Source: Warburgia ugandensis
Lineage: Eukaryota; Streptophyta; Magnoliopsida; Canellales; Canellaceae
DNA length: 64,000 bases
Direction of reading: 5' to 3'
Assembly: GCA_035236585.1 (NCBI GenBank)
Contig: CP141132.1
Location: 64,515,880 to 64,579,879 of the forward strand
The notes below the pieces were generated by a model that was not told the DNA's origin, did not search any database, and worked only from the letters and a program-made list of their open reading frames with translations. Shown here piece by piece: positions 9,745-21,700 of the stretch. The translations under genes and the position numbers were made by a program. Numbering within the stretch: position 1 is the stretch's first letter; each line of letters begins with the position of its first letter.

Positions 9745-12700
9745 CAGTCTTGATGTGAAGAATCCTATTAAACTGTGTATGGTTGCATTGTCCAACGGCA
9801 TAGATACAAGACGCTTAAGAACTTCCGCTAAAAGAAGAATACCTGAAATTCAAGCAAAGTTGAATTGCTAATATGGAACCAAAAGAAAACAAAGCTAAAG
9901 AAAGAACTAAAAACAAGCTACTAAAGCAATTAGAATAGGAAACAAGTTACAAGCAAAAGAAACCATCCACATATATGCCAAGTAGAACATTAGTAGACCC
10001 TAAACAGCACAAACAAGTATCATGTCGCAACTTAGCTATCTCAATCATAGTTGCAATCACGGAATGTGAAACTGAGAAGCAAAGCAGGAATGGTTTTGGA
10101 AAGGAGGAAGGGGAAAGTGCTGAGTGATGTAATTTTATACCATATAGTTACATACATTAATTGAGGATAGTTTAAAACCATGAGCTAACTCGTCTCAACT
10201 GTCATTTGAGTCACTTGTCAAATGACTTGTTGAGCTTGTGTTATTTCCAAGTCTGCCCACTTCTTCTCAACTTACCTATGTAACTCCTCAGAGAGTTAAA
10301 TTGATCGAGTTATCAAATCAATTGATTCCTTGATTTGAGATTTAGCAAGAAGTTTCTCAGATTATTCATCAAGTTTTAAAATATACCAACAAATTTATTA
10401 AAGAAGAGATCTCTCACCACAAAACCCAAAGCATCAAATCATAAGGGAAAGAAAATAAAGGTTTCAACAAACCCAGTTCATTAGGGGAAAAAAGCCCAAT
10501 TCAACCTATATCCATAAATACCCAAGAAGTTTATCCCAAACAAGTCAAAAACCCTAATGAAAACTAAACATTAACCAGCTGCAGATCCATGGACTCCGAT
10601 GACCCCAACTTTGGATTCCTCTTCCCATGCAGAAAGGAAGAAAAGCAAAAACATAATCCTTGAATCAAATAAAAATTCCAGAATCCAACTAAATTCAACC
10701 TTTCTTCTGTTTCTTCTTGTTCTTCTTCACTATCTTCACTTCCAGCATTTTCTACCTCTTTCATATTCTTTTGGTATAGTCTCTTTTCCTTACTTAAATT
10801 TGGGCAAAGAAAAAAAAAGGAGAGAACAAAATGTGGATTCTTACACATGGATGAGCACTTTTCTCTTGGCCAAGAAAAAGTTAAAGTAGGACCCACTCTA
10901 ATTAACCAAAATCACTCAACCTGTAGACCATAACATTAAAGAGTCATAAAACTATTCCACCATTAATAATTCTGGCCCTTTGTTATGTGGGTGTTAATCA
11001 GAGAGCATTTTTGCCTTCATCTGTTAACTGTCAATTTAAGGGCCACAAAATCAGAGGGCTTAACTTGGCTAGTGGCCCAAGCATTTCCCTGCGAATTAGA
11101 TGGTTTGGATCAATGAGAATAATGAGCTCTAATTATAATTTTGCTGCCACCCTCCCAAATGAAAATAGGCCTATCTATAGCATAATTGCATATCCTATAT
11201 GACCCACTGAAAGAACATGTCAAGCAACCTAATTAATGACCAAAACCATTGATCTGGTAGGCGCTGCCATGGATGAGTCAGGCAGCAAAATTCAACTTTA
11301 ATTTAAAGATTAGAAGCTCTAGCCATTTACTTCTAAATAGTAGATGGTTAAAAATGAATTGACAGTGGTCTCCATTCGTCAACAATGCCTCCACAGCTCA
11401 AGGGCCGGGATCACCAAATTGAAGAAGAATTTGTGCTACAGCTCATCCATAGAAAATCCTAGTATATTACTGGTTTTGATCACTGAATGTGCAATTTGTG
11501 TTTTATAAATCTTTTTCCATATTCACTTTACAGGTAAAGCACTGAAGTATATATATTTGAGCATTTCAATTTAATATTCATAATTTCAATTTCTTGCAGA
11601 ATTTCATGTTAACTCTAGCTGTCCACTTTCAAGTCAAGTCAAATTTTCAGGTTTCTAAATCAACAAACAGACACACCTGCATGTAAGCATGCACAGATAT
11701 ATACAAGAAATTTTTGTTTCTGAGGTTATTATTAACCCCTTTTTTCTTTTTCTTTTTTTTTGGCTTTATTCATTATTATCGATACATCAAGTGGTACATT
11801 TTTAGCTGAATTTACCTGAGGGAATTGGAGACCACGTGAAAACGAATGGCAATCTAATTTTGTAAAGCGCATCCTCAATACATTTCCCCACAGCTACAGA
11901 ATGTGATTCCAAATCCAAACACGTTTGACCAATTTAGGGAAGAACGTGTTACCCACTTCCAAAACGCTTTTCTTGGATATACTTTCTCCAGCAACTACGA
12001 ATTCTCAAACTCTAAGGTTCTGAATGCTTGTGGTCCACATGTCCAGTTGTACTTCATGAATTCAGAGAGGTGCTGATCAAATCCCACCATCAGATTTTTT
12101 TTCTTTTTCTTTTTTCTTTTTCCCACAAATGAAACAGAACCTTGTTGAACGAGAGAAAATATGGGAAAAGAAGCTCAAATAGAACGAGAGCAATATAACT
12201 CTGCATCATATGGATATGATTCCATTATACAAATCCAGACACAAGAAGTGAAGGAGCCAAAACTATCAAACACCTTAGATTGCTTTGCTGATGAATAAGA
12301 GAAATAAAAGTAAAGAATTTGACCAGATATGAAAAGGTAAATCCATTGTTTTTTCATTGATCTCGTTGTTTTCAGTATCTCAATTTATAAAGGAGTACAA
12401 GGGTTAACTATACAGGATAAGATCAAATCACATGAGACAAGTGAGTTAACTGTTATCTACAGCTATGGTAAAGGCAGTCAATGGTGAATCAGTAGAGGAT
12501 TTAAGGAGATACAATATTATCTCGATAATGCAGAATATTACATTCCAACACTCCCCTTCAAGCTGATGCAAAGATAATTTGCATTCCAAGCTTGCTGATT
12601 AAATGCTGGAATGCAAGTGGGTAGTTTTTTCGTAAGCACTAATATTTAATCATTAGAAGAAACATAAGGTACAGAAATCAGCCCTGTGTCAACTTTTTCC

Positions 12701-15700
12701 TTGATGAAATGCCTGTTGATTTTAACATGCTTAGTCCAGTGTTGAGCTGGGTTGTGAGCAATGCGTATTGCAGCCTTGTTGTCAAAATATAGCATCATAG
12801 GACCTTCCATTCTGAATTTTAAGTTAGATAGAATTGTTCTCAACCACAAGAGTTCACATATTTTGTGTGTCATGGCTCGAAACTCTGCCTCGGCACTAAT
12901 GCGTGCCACAACCAGTTGTTTCTACTCCAACAAGCAATCAGGTTCGTAGCTGGGAAGGTATAGTACCCAAAAGTTGACCCTCTAGTCTGTCTTGGAACTT
13001 GTCCAATCCACATTTGTATAAGCCTCCAGCTTAAGTGCTTCACCTTTCTGAAATAAAAGGCCTTAACCTAGGAATCCCTTCAAATATTGTAGGATTCTAT
13101 AGACAATATCAAGATAAGTTTTTTTAGGAGCATGCATAAACAGGCTGACAATGCTAACAAAGTAGACAATGTCTACCTTGTGTGATACAAGTATATTAGT
13201 CTACCCACCATTTTCTGATATTCTCCTTTATCCACCAGTTCAACGCCCTCTACTAATCCTCTGAGTTGATGATTTACCTAAATTGGATTATCAACTAGTT
13301 TGTAGCCAATCATTCCAACCTCCTGAATTAAATATTGAGTATATTTCTGTTGAAAGATGAAGATTCTATATTGTGACCTATTCCCAAGAAATATCTCGGG
13401 TTACCCAGGTCTTTAATTTCAAATTCTTTTGAAAGATTCGAACTGGTTCTTCATGATCATCACCTATCACAATGATACCATCATCTACTATCAAATTTGT
13501 AATTCCCTTTTTCATAGAATTCTTTATGAAAAGAGTGAGGTCACTTTGACTTCGAAAATGACCCTAGTTTCTCATAGCTTTGGTAAATCTACCAAACCAT
13601 ACCCGTGGTGATTACTTCAAGCCACAGAGGGACTTTCTCAGCTTGTACACCTTGCTCCTCTCAAGTTCTCTCGATATCCTTGTGAAAGATTTATGTAAAC
13701 TTCCTCTTCCAAGTCTCCATGGAGGAATGCATTCTTCACATCCGATTGGTGGTGGCCATTCCCTCATTGCCACTAAAGAGAAGAAAACCTTGATTGTGTT
13801 AATTATGGCCAGAGGTGCAAACATCTCATGATAGTTCATCCCATAAATCTGGGTATATTCTTTCACAACAAGTCTTGCCTTGTATCTCTCCAGCGTTCCA
13901 TCAGGTTTGTACTTGATGATGTAGATCCACTTGCAGTGAACAGTCTTCTTATATTTGGGTAAATCATGATCTACCATGTCTGATTCTTCTCTAGGGCATT
14001 TAATCTCTCATCCATGGCTTTGAGGTTAGGGCCACTTCAACAAATGTAGGAAATTTTGGGACAGAACAGCTGTGAGGAAAGCACAATATTGAGGAGAAAG
14101 ACTCTGCAAGGACACAAAGTGAGACATGGGGTGTAGGATACAACTCTGAACCCCCTTTCTAAGAGCAATAGTTAAATCAAGATCATTTGAAGGAAGAGAT
14201 ATAGAGTTACCTTGTGTATTATTTCCATTACCTGGTTCAAAAGTGGTGGTGAACCTTTTCCTCCTTGAATACATCTTTGAAGTCGGTGTTTACCAAGACT
14301 CAATATCAATCTCTACATTTGGTGTAGGTTGAGAGGTTGTTATAGATATTGAAGTACACTTAGGTTAGTTTTTGGGTTGAGGGGTCATGGGGTGTGAGGT
14401 GTTTGGGTCCTCTATACCTTCTCTTAACTACTAGATCAGTTCAATGCTTTTGGGATGAGGGTTCTCCACTCCATGCCAATCCCACCTCTCTCTCTCTCGA
14501 GCCATTCTCCCCCTGTAAGATGTGGCTTAGTAAATTAATGTTGATTCTCGACAAAGATTACATCGATTAGTGCCATAGGTCCTTTTAGCGGGAAGATGAA
14601 AACACTTGTACCCCTTTTTGTTAAAGAGGATCCTAGGAAAACACACTTCACAGCTCTAGGATCAAGCTTACTACGCAGATGAGATTGAATATGAGCTTAG
14701 TAAAAAAGGCCAGCCCCGGTGCATGAAGCTCCCGCATATGCGGGGTCTGGGGAAGGGGCAGACCACAAGGGCCTATAGTAGGCAGCCTTACCTTGAATAT
14801 GAGCTTAGTAGAGACACGCAAACATCGTTGGTGGTAAAGATCCAACCCCTTAGAAACATAGAAACAGGGTCATAAGTTTCTTTATAGTGCTTTCATTTCT
14901 AAGAACTCTAGTAGGCATTCTATTGATCAGATAGGCTGTAGTAAGGACGACATCTCGACAAAGATTACATCGATTAGTGCCATAGGTCCTTTTAGCGGGA
15001 AGATGAAAACACTTGTACCCCTTTTTGTTAAAGAGGATCCTAGGAAAACACACTTCACAGCTCTAGGATCAAGCTTACTACGCAGATGAGATTGAATATG
15101 AGCTTAGTAAAAAAGGCCAGCCCCGGTGCATGAAGCTCCCGCATATGCGGGGTCCTGGGAAGGGGCACCACAAGGGCCTATAGTAGGCAGCCTTACCTTG
15201 AATATGAGCTTAGTAGAGACACGCAAACATCGTTGGTGGTAAAGATCCAACCCCTTAGAAACATAGAAACAGGGTCATAAGTTTCTTTATAGTGCTTTCA
15301 TTTCTAAGAACTCTAGTAGGCATTCTATTGATCAGATAGGCTGTAGTAAGGACGACATCTCGACAAAGATTACATCGATTAGTGCCATAGGTCCTTTTAG
15401 CGGGAAGATGAAAACACTTGTACCCCTTTTTGTTAAAGAGGATCCTAGGAAAACACACTTCACAGCTCTAGGATCAAGCTTACTACGCAGATGAGATTGA
15501 ATATGAGCTTAGTAAAAAAGGCCAGCCCCGGTGCATGAAGCTCCCGCATATGCGGGGTCTGGGGAAGGGGCAGACCACAAGGGCCTATAGTAGGCAGCCT
15601 TACCTTGAATATGAGCTTAGTAGAGACACGCAAACATCGTTGGTGGTAAAGATCCAACCCCTTAGAAACATAGAAACAGGGTCATAAGTTTCTTTATAGT

Positions 15701-18700
15701 GCTTTCATTTCTAAGAACTCTAGTAGGCATTCTATTGATCAGATAGGCTGTAGTAAGGACGACATCTCCCTGATAGTACTTTGATACAACTATTTGAAAC
15801 AATAGAGACCAAGCAACTTCAAGAAGATGTCTATTTTTCCTTTCAGCAATACCATTTTCTTGAGGTGTATCACACCAAGCCATGTCATGAGTTCTTAGTT
15901 AAAGTATTCTTTGTCTTGTCAGATCTCCAAGTCCGAATATTGACACCAAATTGGTTTTTGATAAACTTTTGAAACATGGAAAATATAATAGGAACTTCTA
16001 CAATCATCAATAAAGATAACAAACCACTGAGTGTCAGAATGATTGTAACACGAGATGAACCCCACACATCAGAATGAATCAAATTGAATGGAGAATAAAA
16101 TTGACTCCTTTATTGGAAAGGTAGTACGATGATGTTTAGTAAATATGCAAGACTCACAATGTAAACTACTCACATCAACATTCTGAAATGGGTTGGAAAA
16201 CAATTTATAGAGCAACGTAAAAGGTAGATGACCTAAGTGATTATGCCAAAGATAAAATCTGATCCAAACTAGTATTCTAAGAAATTAGACATTGAGGCTC
16301 TTTGTCACCACTCGAATCTATATCCAAGTAGTAAAGTTCATCTCTCATTTTACCAAGCCCAATCATCTTCCTGATCGATCCTAAAAATAACAACCAAATA
16401 GAGTAAATTTAACTAAGCAATTTAGGTCCTTTGTGAGTATTCCAATTGACAACAAGTTGTAATCCAATTTCCAAAACATGAAGAATTGAATGAAGGGTTT
16501 ATTGTGTTTGAGATATTAATAGGTTCCTTGACCGGCAACCGTGGAAAAAGTTCTGTCAACAATTTTGATTTTTTGTCTACCTTAACATAGTGAATAGATA
16601 GAAAAAATATTGGAAAGATTGGTCACGTGATCAGAAGCACCTGAATCAAGAATCTAGGTATGAGAATTAGATTTTGAGTGTATTGACTACGCCTTCATAC
16701 CTGAGAAAGCCATGGAATAAGAACTTATAATGGAGGGTTCAGAGTTGGAGATGTGGCTGTTGGCGTTGGGGCTGTCCAGCTAAGTTAACGGTTTTCTAGC
16801 CTCTCAATGTCATGCCAATTAAATCCTCCTGACTCGTGTCCATTGTTTCCATCACAGTCATGGTTAGATTTGCATGACTTCGGTGGTTGGGTTGAAATCC
16901 TCCTCGATAGGCAAGTTGCTTTAAATTGTGAGGCTTCCCGTGTAACTTCCAACACGTAGCCCGTGTGTGTCTTTGTCTATTGCAATAGTCACGTCAAAGT
17001 TAGTCCTTGTCATGGACCTTCTTCTTATCAGCAGACTTAGTCGAGGCAATTGCAGAATTTTGAATGGTTGTGTCTCCATCCTCCATGGTTTTGATGCCCA
17101 CCAGTTTCGTGTTGCTTTCTTCATCTCTAATAATAGGAAATGCTTCATTAGGATCTAGTAGAGGATCACTCCCTAGGACGCAATCTCTAGCTTAATCATA
17201 CTCAAGAGTTTAGTCCATAAAAGAAGTGTATGACACGTTCCCTTTCCATAAGATTCTTTATCGTCTTTCCATCTTCAAAGGATTACAGCTCTATGTTTTG
17301 GTACAAGTCTGATTCTGTCAATAATCTTTTGCACATGTTGAAGTAGTCTGTGACATTCATGGACCCCTGTTTGCTGTTGTAAATTTGCCTCTTTAATTTG
17401 AAATATTTGTGTAACAAAACCAACATTACCTGCTCTATTCACAGCATCTCAAATTTCTTAGGATGTGGGCAGTAGTATGTATGTTTTCCTGATATAGGGC
17501 TCCATAAAGTGAAGTAGCCAAGACATCACCATATAATTTCTCTACATCTCAGCTTTCGTATTTAGGACCCTTGTCTTCTGATGGTTTTTCCACTTCATTA
17601 AAATATTTAAACTCCCTTTGGTTTTCAAAGAAATCTTCACAAACTTGCACCATTCCATAAAATTCCTTCCCTCAAGTTTGGAGGTAGTAATCTAGAGAGT
17701 TAGATTCTCATAATGAAAAGAATCGACCAAGAGGATGGATTTAGATGTGTCTGTCATGTTTTTTACAGATTCAGGACAAACTGGCAATGAAGACCAAAGC
17801 AGAATCAATAATGAAGGTTGATGCCAATCGACAGCAATGAAAGCTGTGTAATTTACAAAAAGGCCCAAATTACTAGAACTACCCTCAGTAGCCATCCTCG
17901 AGTACCTTACAGCAAAGGTTCTTGAGCATAGCAAGGAAGGTTTCTTCCCAAAGCTTTTCTCCCTTCTCTTTTGCTTCTATTACCGATTTTCTCCAAGTCC
18001 TTCAACTCCATCATGAATCTCCAAGTTCCAAGCCATGACAAACCATAGCACAGTTTTCTACTTAGCATCTAACAATCCGATTCCTCTTGGATCCCTCTTC
18101 TATCAACTCATCCACAGGAACAATTTGTTTAGAAACTCCCAATTTAAGATTGTGAATAGGATCGTTAAAGGCCCATGGTTCATGAAAGCCACTAAGGGAA
18201 TTACGCAGCTTGCCTGATAGGAAAAACATCTGACGTGTAATTACTGTCGAGGAGAAAACCATACTTGATAGAAGTCTCTAAATGGAAAGTTTAAGAACAT
18301 GACTTGATGATATTATGTTTGGTTTTTAGCATAAAGATATGCTTGAACTTGATGTTTTGAATATGGTTTTCAAAACAATACATTAAATGATTCAAAAACA
18401 AAGTTATGCTCGGATTTAGCCTAAAGTGGTAACATGATTTCGATGTTTTGGAAGTGTTTTTCAAAACAATTTATTAATGTTTGATTTAGCTCTAACGTGA
18501 GCTGAGATCATATTATATTGTTGAAGAACATGATTTGATTTAGCTCTAAAATTTAAGAACGTGATTTGATATTATATTATGTTTGGTTTTCAGCAAAAAG
18601 ATATGCTTGGTACTTGATGTTATGAATATGGTTTTCAAAACAATATATTAATGATTTAAAAAACAAAGTTATGCTCAGTTTAGCCTAAAGTGGTAACATG

Positions 18701-21700
18701 ATTTTGATGTTTTGGAAGTGTTTTTCAAAACAATTTGATTTAGCACTAAAGTGAGCTGAGATCTTATTATATTGTGCAAATTTAGTTTGGCTTGGAAAAG
18801 AAGAGCTTTTACATGCTTTGTGTTTTGGAAAGTTCACAGTTGGTCTAGTTGAAAAAGAGCTACCATATGATGAGTGTTTTCAAAAGTTTTGAATATGTTT
18901 TGCTAAGTTTTTGCAAAATGTATGAGAGGATAGTGATACCCAGGATTTGAGATAGGATAATGAGCCTAATGGGAGCTAAGCTAGGAGTTTAGTACAGGTT
19001 AGTCACCTAGCCTCCAACCACAAGGGGTGTTAGGTACCCAATTTAGCTCAAAGAAGGCATGTTTCTCGATTATGTTAGGCAACTCACGATGCCCTTTCTA
19101 GACAACCATAGGACCCATGAGGATGCTGTTGGAGTCCCCCTTGAATACCAACAAGCACACGTTTTAGCAAGACAGTTCGTTGGCATAGTTTTGGATTCCA
19201 CAAGATTCTTATTTTCATGCTTCTGGGAGCGAGATTGATGATTTGATAGATTAACCTAGATGATGGATGAGTACTCATGACCATAGTGGTAGATGTGCCA
19301 ATGACAGGATTAGAAATCTCTACAGACAGGAGATATGCTAATTTGATTAGTTTGATATCATTACTTTAAATGAAATCTAAATGCATCATGGTTTGACTTG
19401 AAATGGCAAGTTAATATTTATTTTACATAGACAAAGACATGTAAGGAAGCATGTGTATGATCATAATGTGCTAAGAAGCAATGTGTGAATGGCTAATAAG
19501 AAATTTAGTCGTGTGATTTCTTGCATGGAAATATGATTTCAAAAGCAATTGAGTGCTTGTGTGCTGTTATCCCGTAGTTTTTGAGTTTGTAGTTTTAGTT
19601 TTATCTAAAAAGTATATCCCCATATACTAAAACTATCAAAAACCTTGCAGATCAACATAGAAAACCTAAGAGCAAAACTCAAGGAATTGTAGGAGAAAGT
19701 ACTTCAGCAAAAAAAGTGAGGCACCAGCTTATGTCTATATTTACTTTTGTATTTTAGGTTATTGATTATTGATGTAATAAAGCACAATGTGCTAGACTTT
19801 TATTTTAGTAAACTTTTCATTTATGATTGGGTTGTGATTGACAAAACTCTGGAAATCTATATTTGAAGTTGAAGGATGTGTTATGACTCAAATGTTGGCC
19901 TTGTTTTTGGAATAAATAGTGCTTGGGTTTCGAAAATGATTTTTGTGAAAATTATGATTGATTTTGCAAAGGCATTTTCAAAATAGTTGTTGTCATGTGA
20001 TCTTGAGATCACGGGTTCAAGGCATAGAAACAGGCTCCTGCAAAAACAAGGTAAGGCTACATACTATAGGCCCTTGTGGTCCGCCCCTTCTCCAGAACCC
20101 GCATAGACAGGAGCTTCATGCACCAGGGCTGACCTTATTTTCAAAAGAGGATCCGAACTTTCAAAATGAGTTTAAATTAAATAATATTGTATTTCAAAAA
20201 CATAGGGTGTAACACCACCCAAAGGAAAACAATCGCAAAAATCTAAGAAGAACCCAAGCAGTTTCGAGAAGGGAAATTGTACCAAGACTTTGACCTTGAA
20301 ATAGATGAAGAAACAGGACCAGAACACTAGAATATGAAAAGCCAGAGCTTTCTTTATAGAATTCCAATCATGCAGGCCTTCTATGAAGAATGAAATACTA
20401 GTGCTGCTTACCAATTCATCTGTTAATAACTCGAGGGCATGAAGCAAACATGTCTAGCTGGTTTATGATCTATAGATTTAATCATCTAAAGAAATCCAAA
20501 GGCAATGGAAACTCAAGGGCATGATGCAAAAGCTTCTAGCTGGTTGATGATCTATAGATCTAATAATCTAAAGAACCCTGAAGGCAACAAAAGCCACATT
20601 AGTATGCGATGATAGAGTGCTTTAAAGATCCCATATCTTGTTTGAAAAACTTCATTACATGATGGTCAAAAGTTGCTGGTGCCTTTGGTACATAATCTAT
20701 GTAATAGCCTTGGTCCAAACTTCTTCCTCAAGTTCCTATCATAGTTCAAGCTACTCAACAACAACAATGATATAGAAGGAACCACAAAATTTTCAGCACA
20801 ACCAGATCTAAGTGCTCTTCTGTTCTGGTTTTTCAGCAAAAAGAAACAAATTGACAATTATTTTAAGCACCATTGCCCAGACTATTTTGATCAAACAGAT
20901 GCTGAAAGAGGGTCTCAGACATTGCAAAATCCCAGACAAATGAATAAGAAGCATTTAGTTCAAATCAAATTTGTCAAGCCATAATCAGTTCTGATCAAAA
21001 TTGTGAGATCAGGAACAAGGCAACATCAGCTAGGGTTTTGATGGCATAAGTTGGTGATATCAAAGATGCTGCCTGAATACCTCAATTAGAACCATGCACT
21101 GACATAGCATTCATACATGCAGTTAAGAATCTAACACATCCAGCAAGTTGGCTTGCTCCCACAGTTTCACATCTGTACAAACTCATTGACTATGAAAGGG
21201 CAATGTTACCCTGAGAAGATGAATGCACATATATAGCATCTATAAATATGTTCTTAATATTTATCCACGGATCTACACTTACTGTAGGTTTCCAGTCTGA
21301 AATGTTAAGGGTGCAAGAGAAATCTTTTTGGTATTAACAGTTATTGCATCAGAAAAAACAGAAGCCATTTGTAATCGTTTTTATTCCTATGCGTCTCTGG
21401 AAAAGGAAGAGAAATGCAAATAAACATGTTTGTAATGGTTTCCAAGCACCACGTAAGAACTCAAAGTTGTAACAAGGATTAAAATTCCAAGTTCTCAGGG
21501 GAATGATTTGTGTCTAATAATGGCAAACAACGACCTTGTATATCTCACATAATAAGATTTAATCATCAGCAAGACACCCACATCATGTTGAAACAAAGAA
21601 TTTATGACAAGAACACATGAACAATAAGTATGAGGAGATACTTCCTCTCATCAAATCACAATCAGTATGGAAGTAGTATTGAACAACAAAATTAAACTAA

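Larger units (their letters stand above)
12180..17960 (-). mobile_element. Ty1/copia element 1, 5'-truncated, inside MMS19 intron 3
   Basis: On the minus strand the order is gag (about 17895-16921), protease (16660), integrase (about 16300-14850), RT (13977-13612), RNase H (12909-12646), polypurine tract and 3' LTR, which is the copia order. No copy of the 3' LTR and no initiator-tRNA primer site were found beyond 17960, so the 5' LTR is missing. Stops and frameshifts occur in every domain. The element carries a truncated SINE and a 406-bp internal triplication. It lies in the same orientation as MMS19, so its sequence would be transcribed within the intron. Confidence 0.87.

Noticed and set aside
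9422-9871. Three frames of 65-105 codons across the TG tract
   Set aside because: They are produced by the dinucleotide repeat (His-Thr or Cys-Val runs). Only the short exon 4 segment within one of them is real.
14546-15764. CRISPR-like array
   Set aside because: The repeats are directly abutting 406-bp transposon pieces without spacers, in a plant genome.
14648-15883. Repeated 65-73-codon minus-strand frames as a small gene family
   Set aside because: They are copia integrase fragments plus SINE sequence repeated by the triplication.
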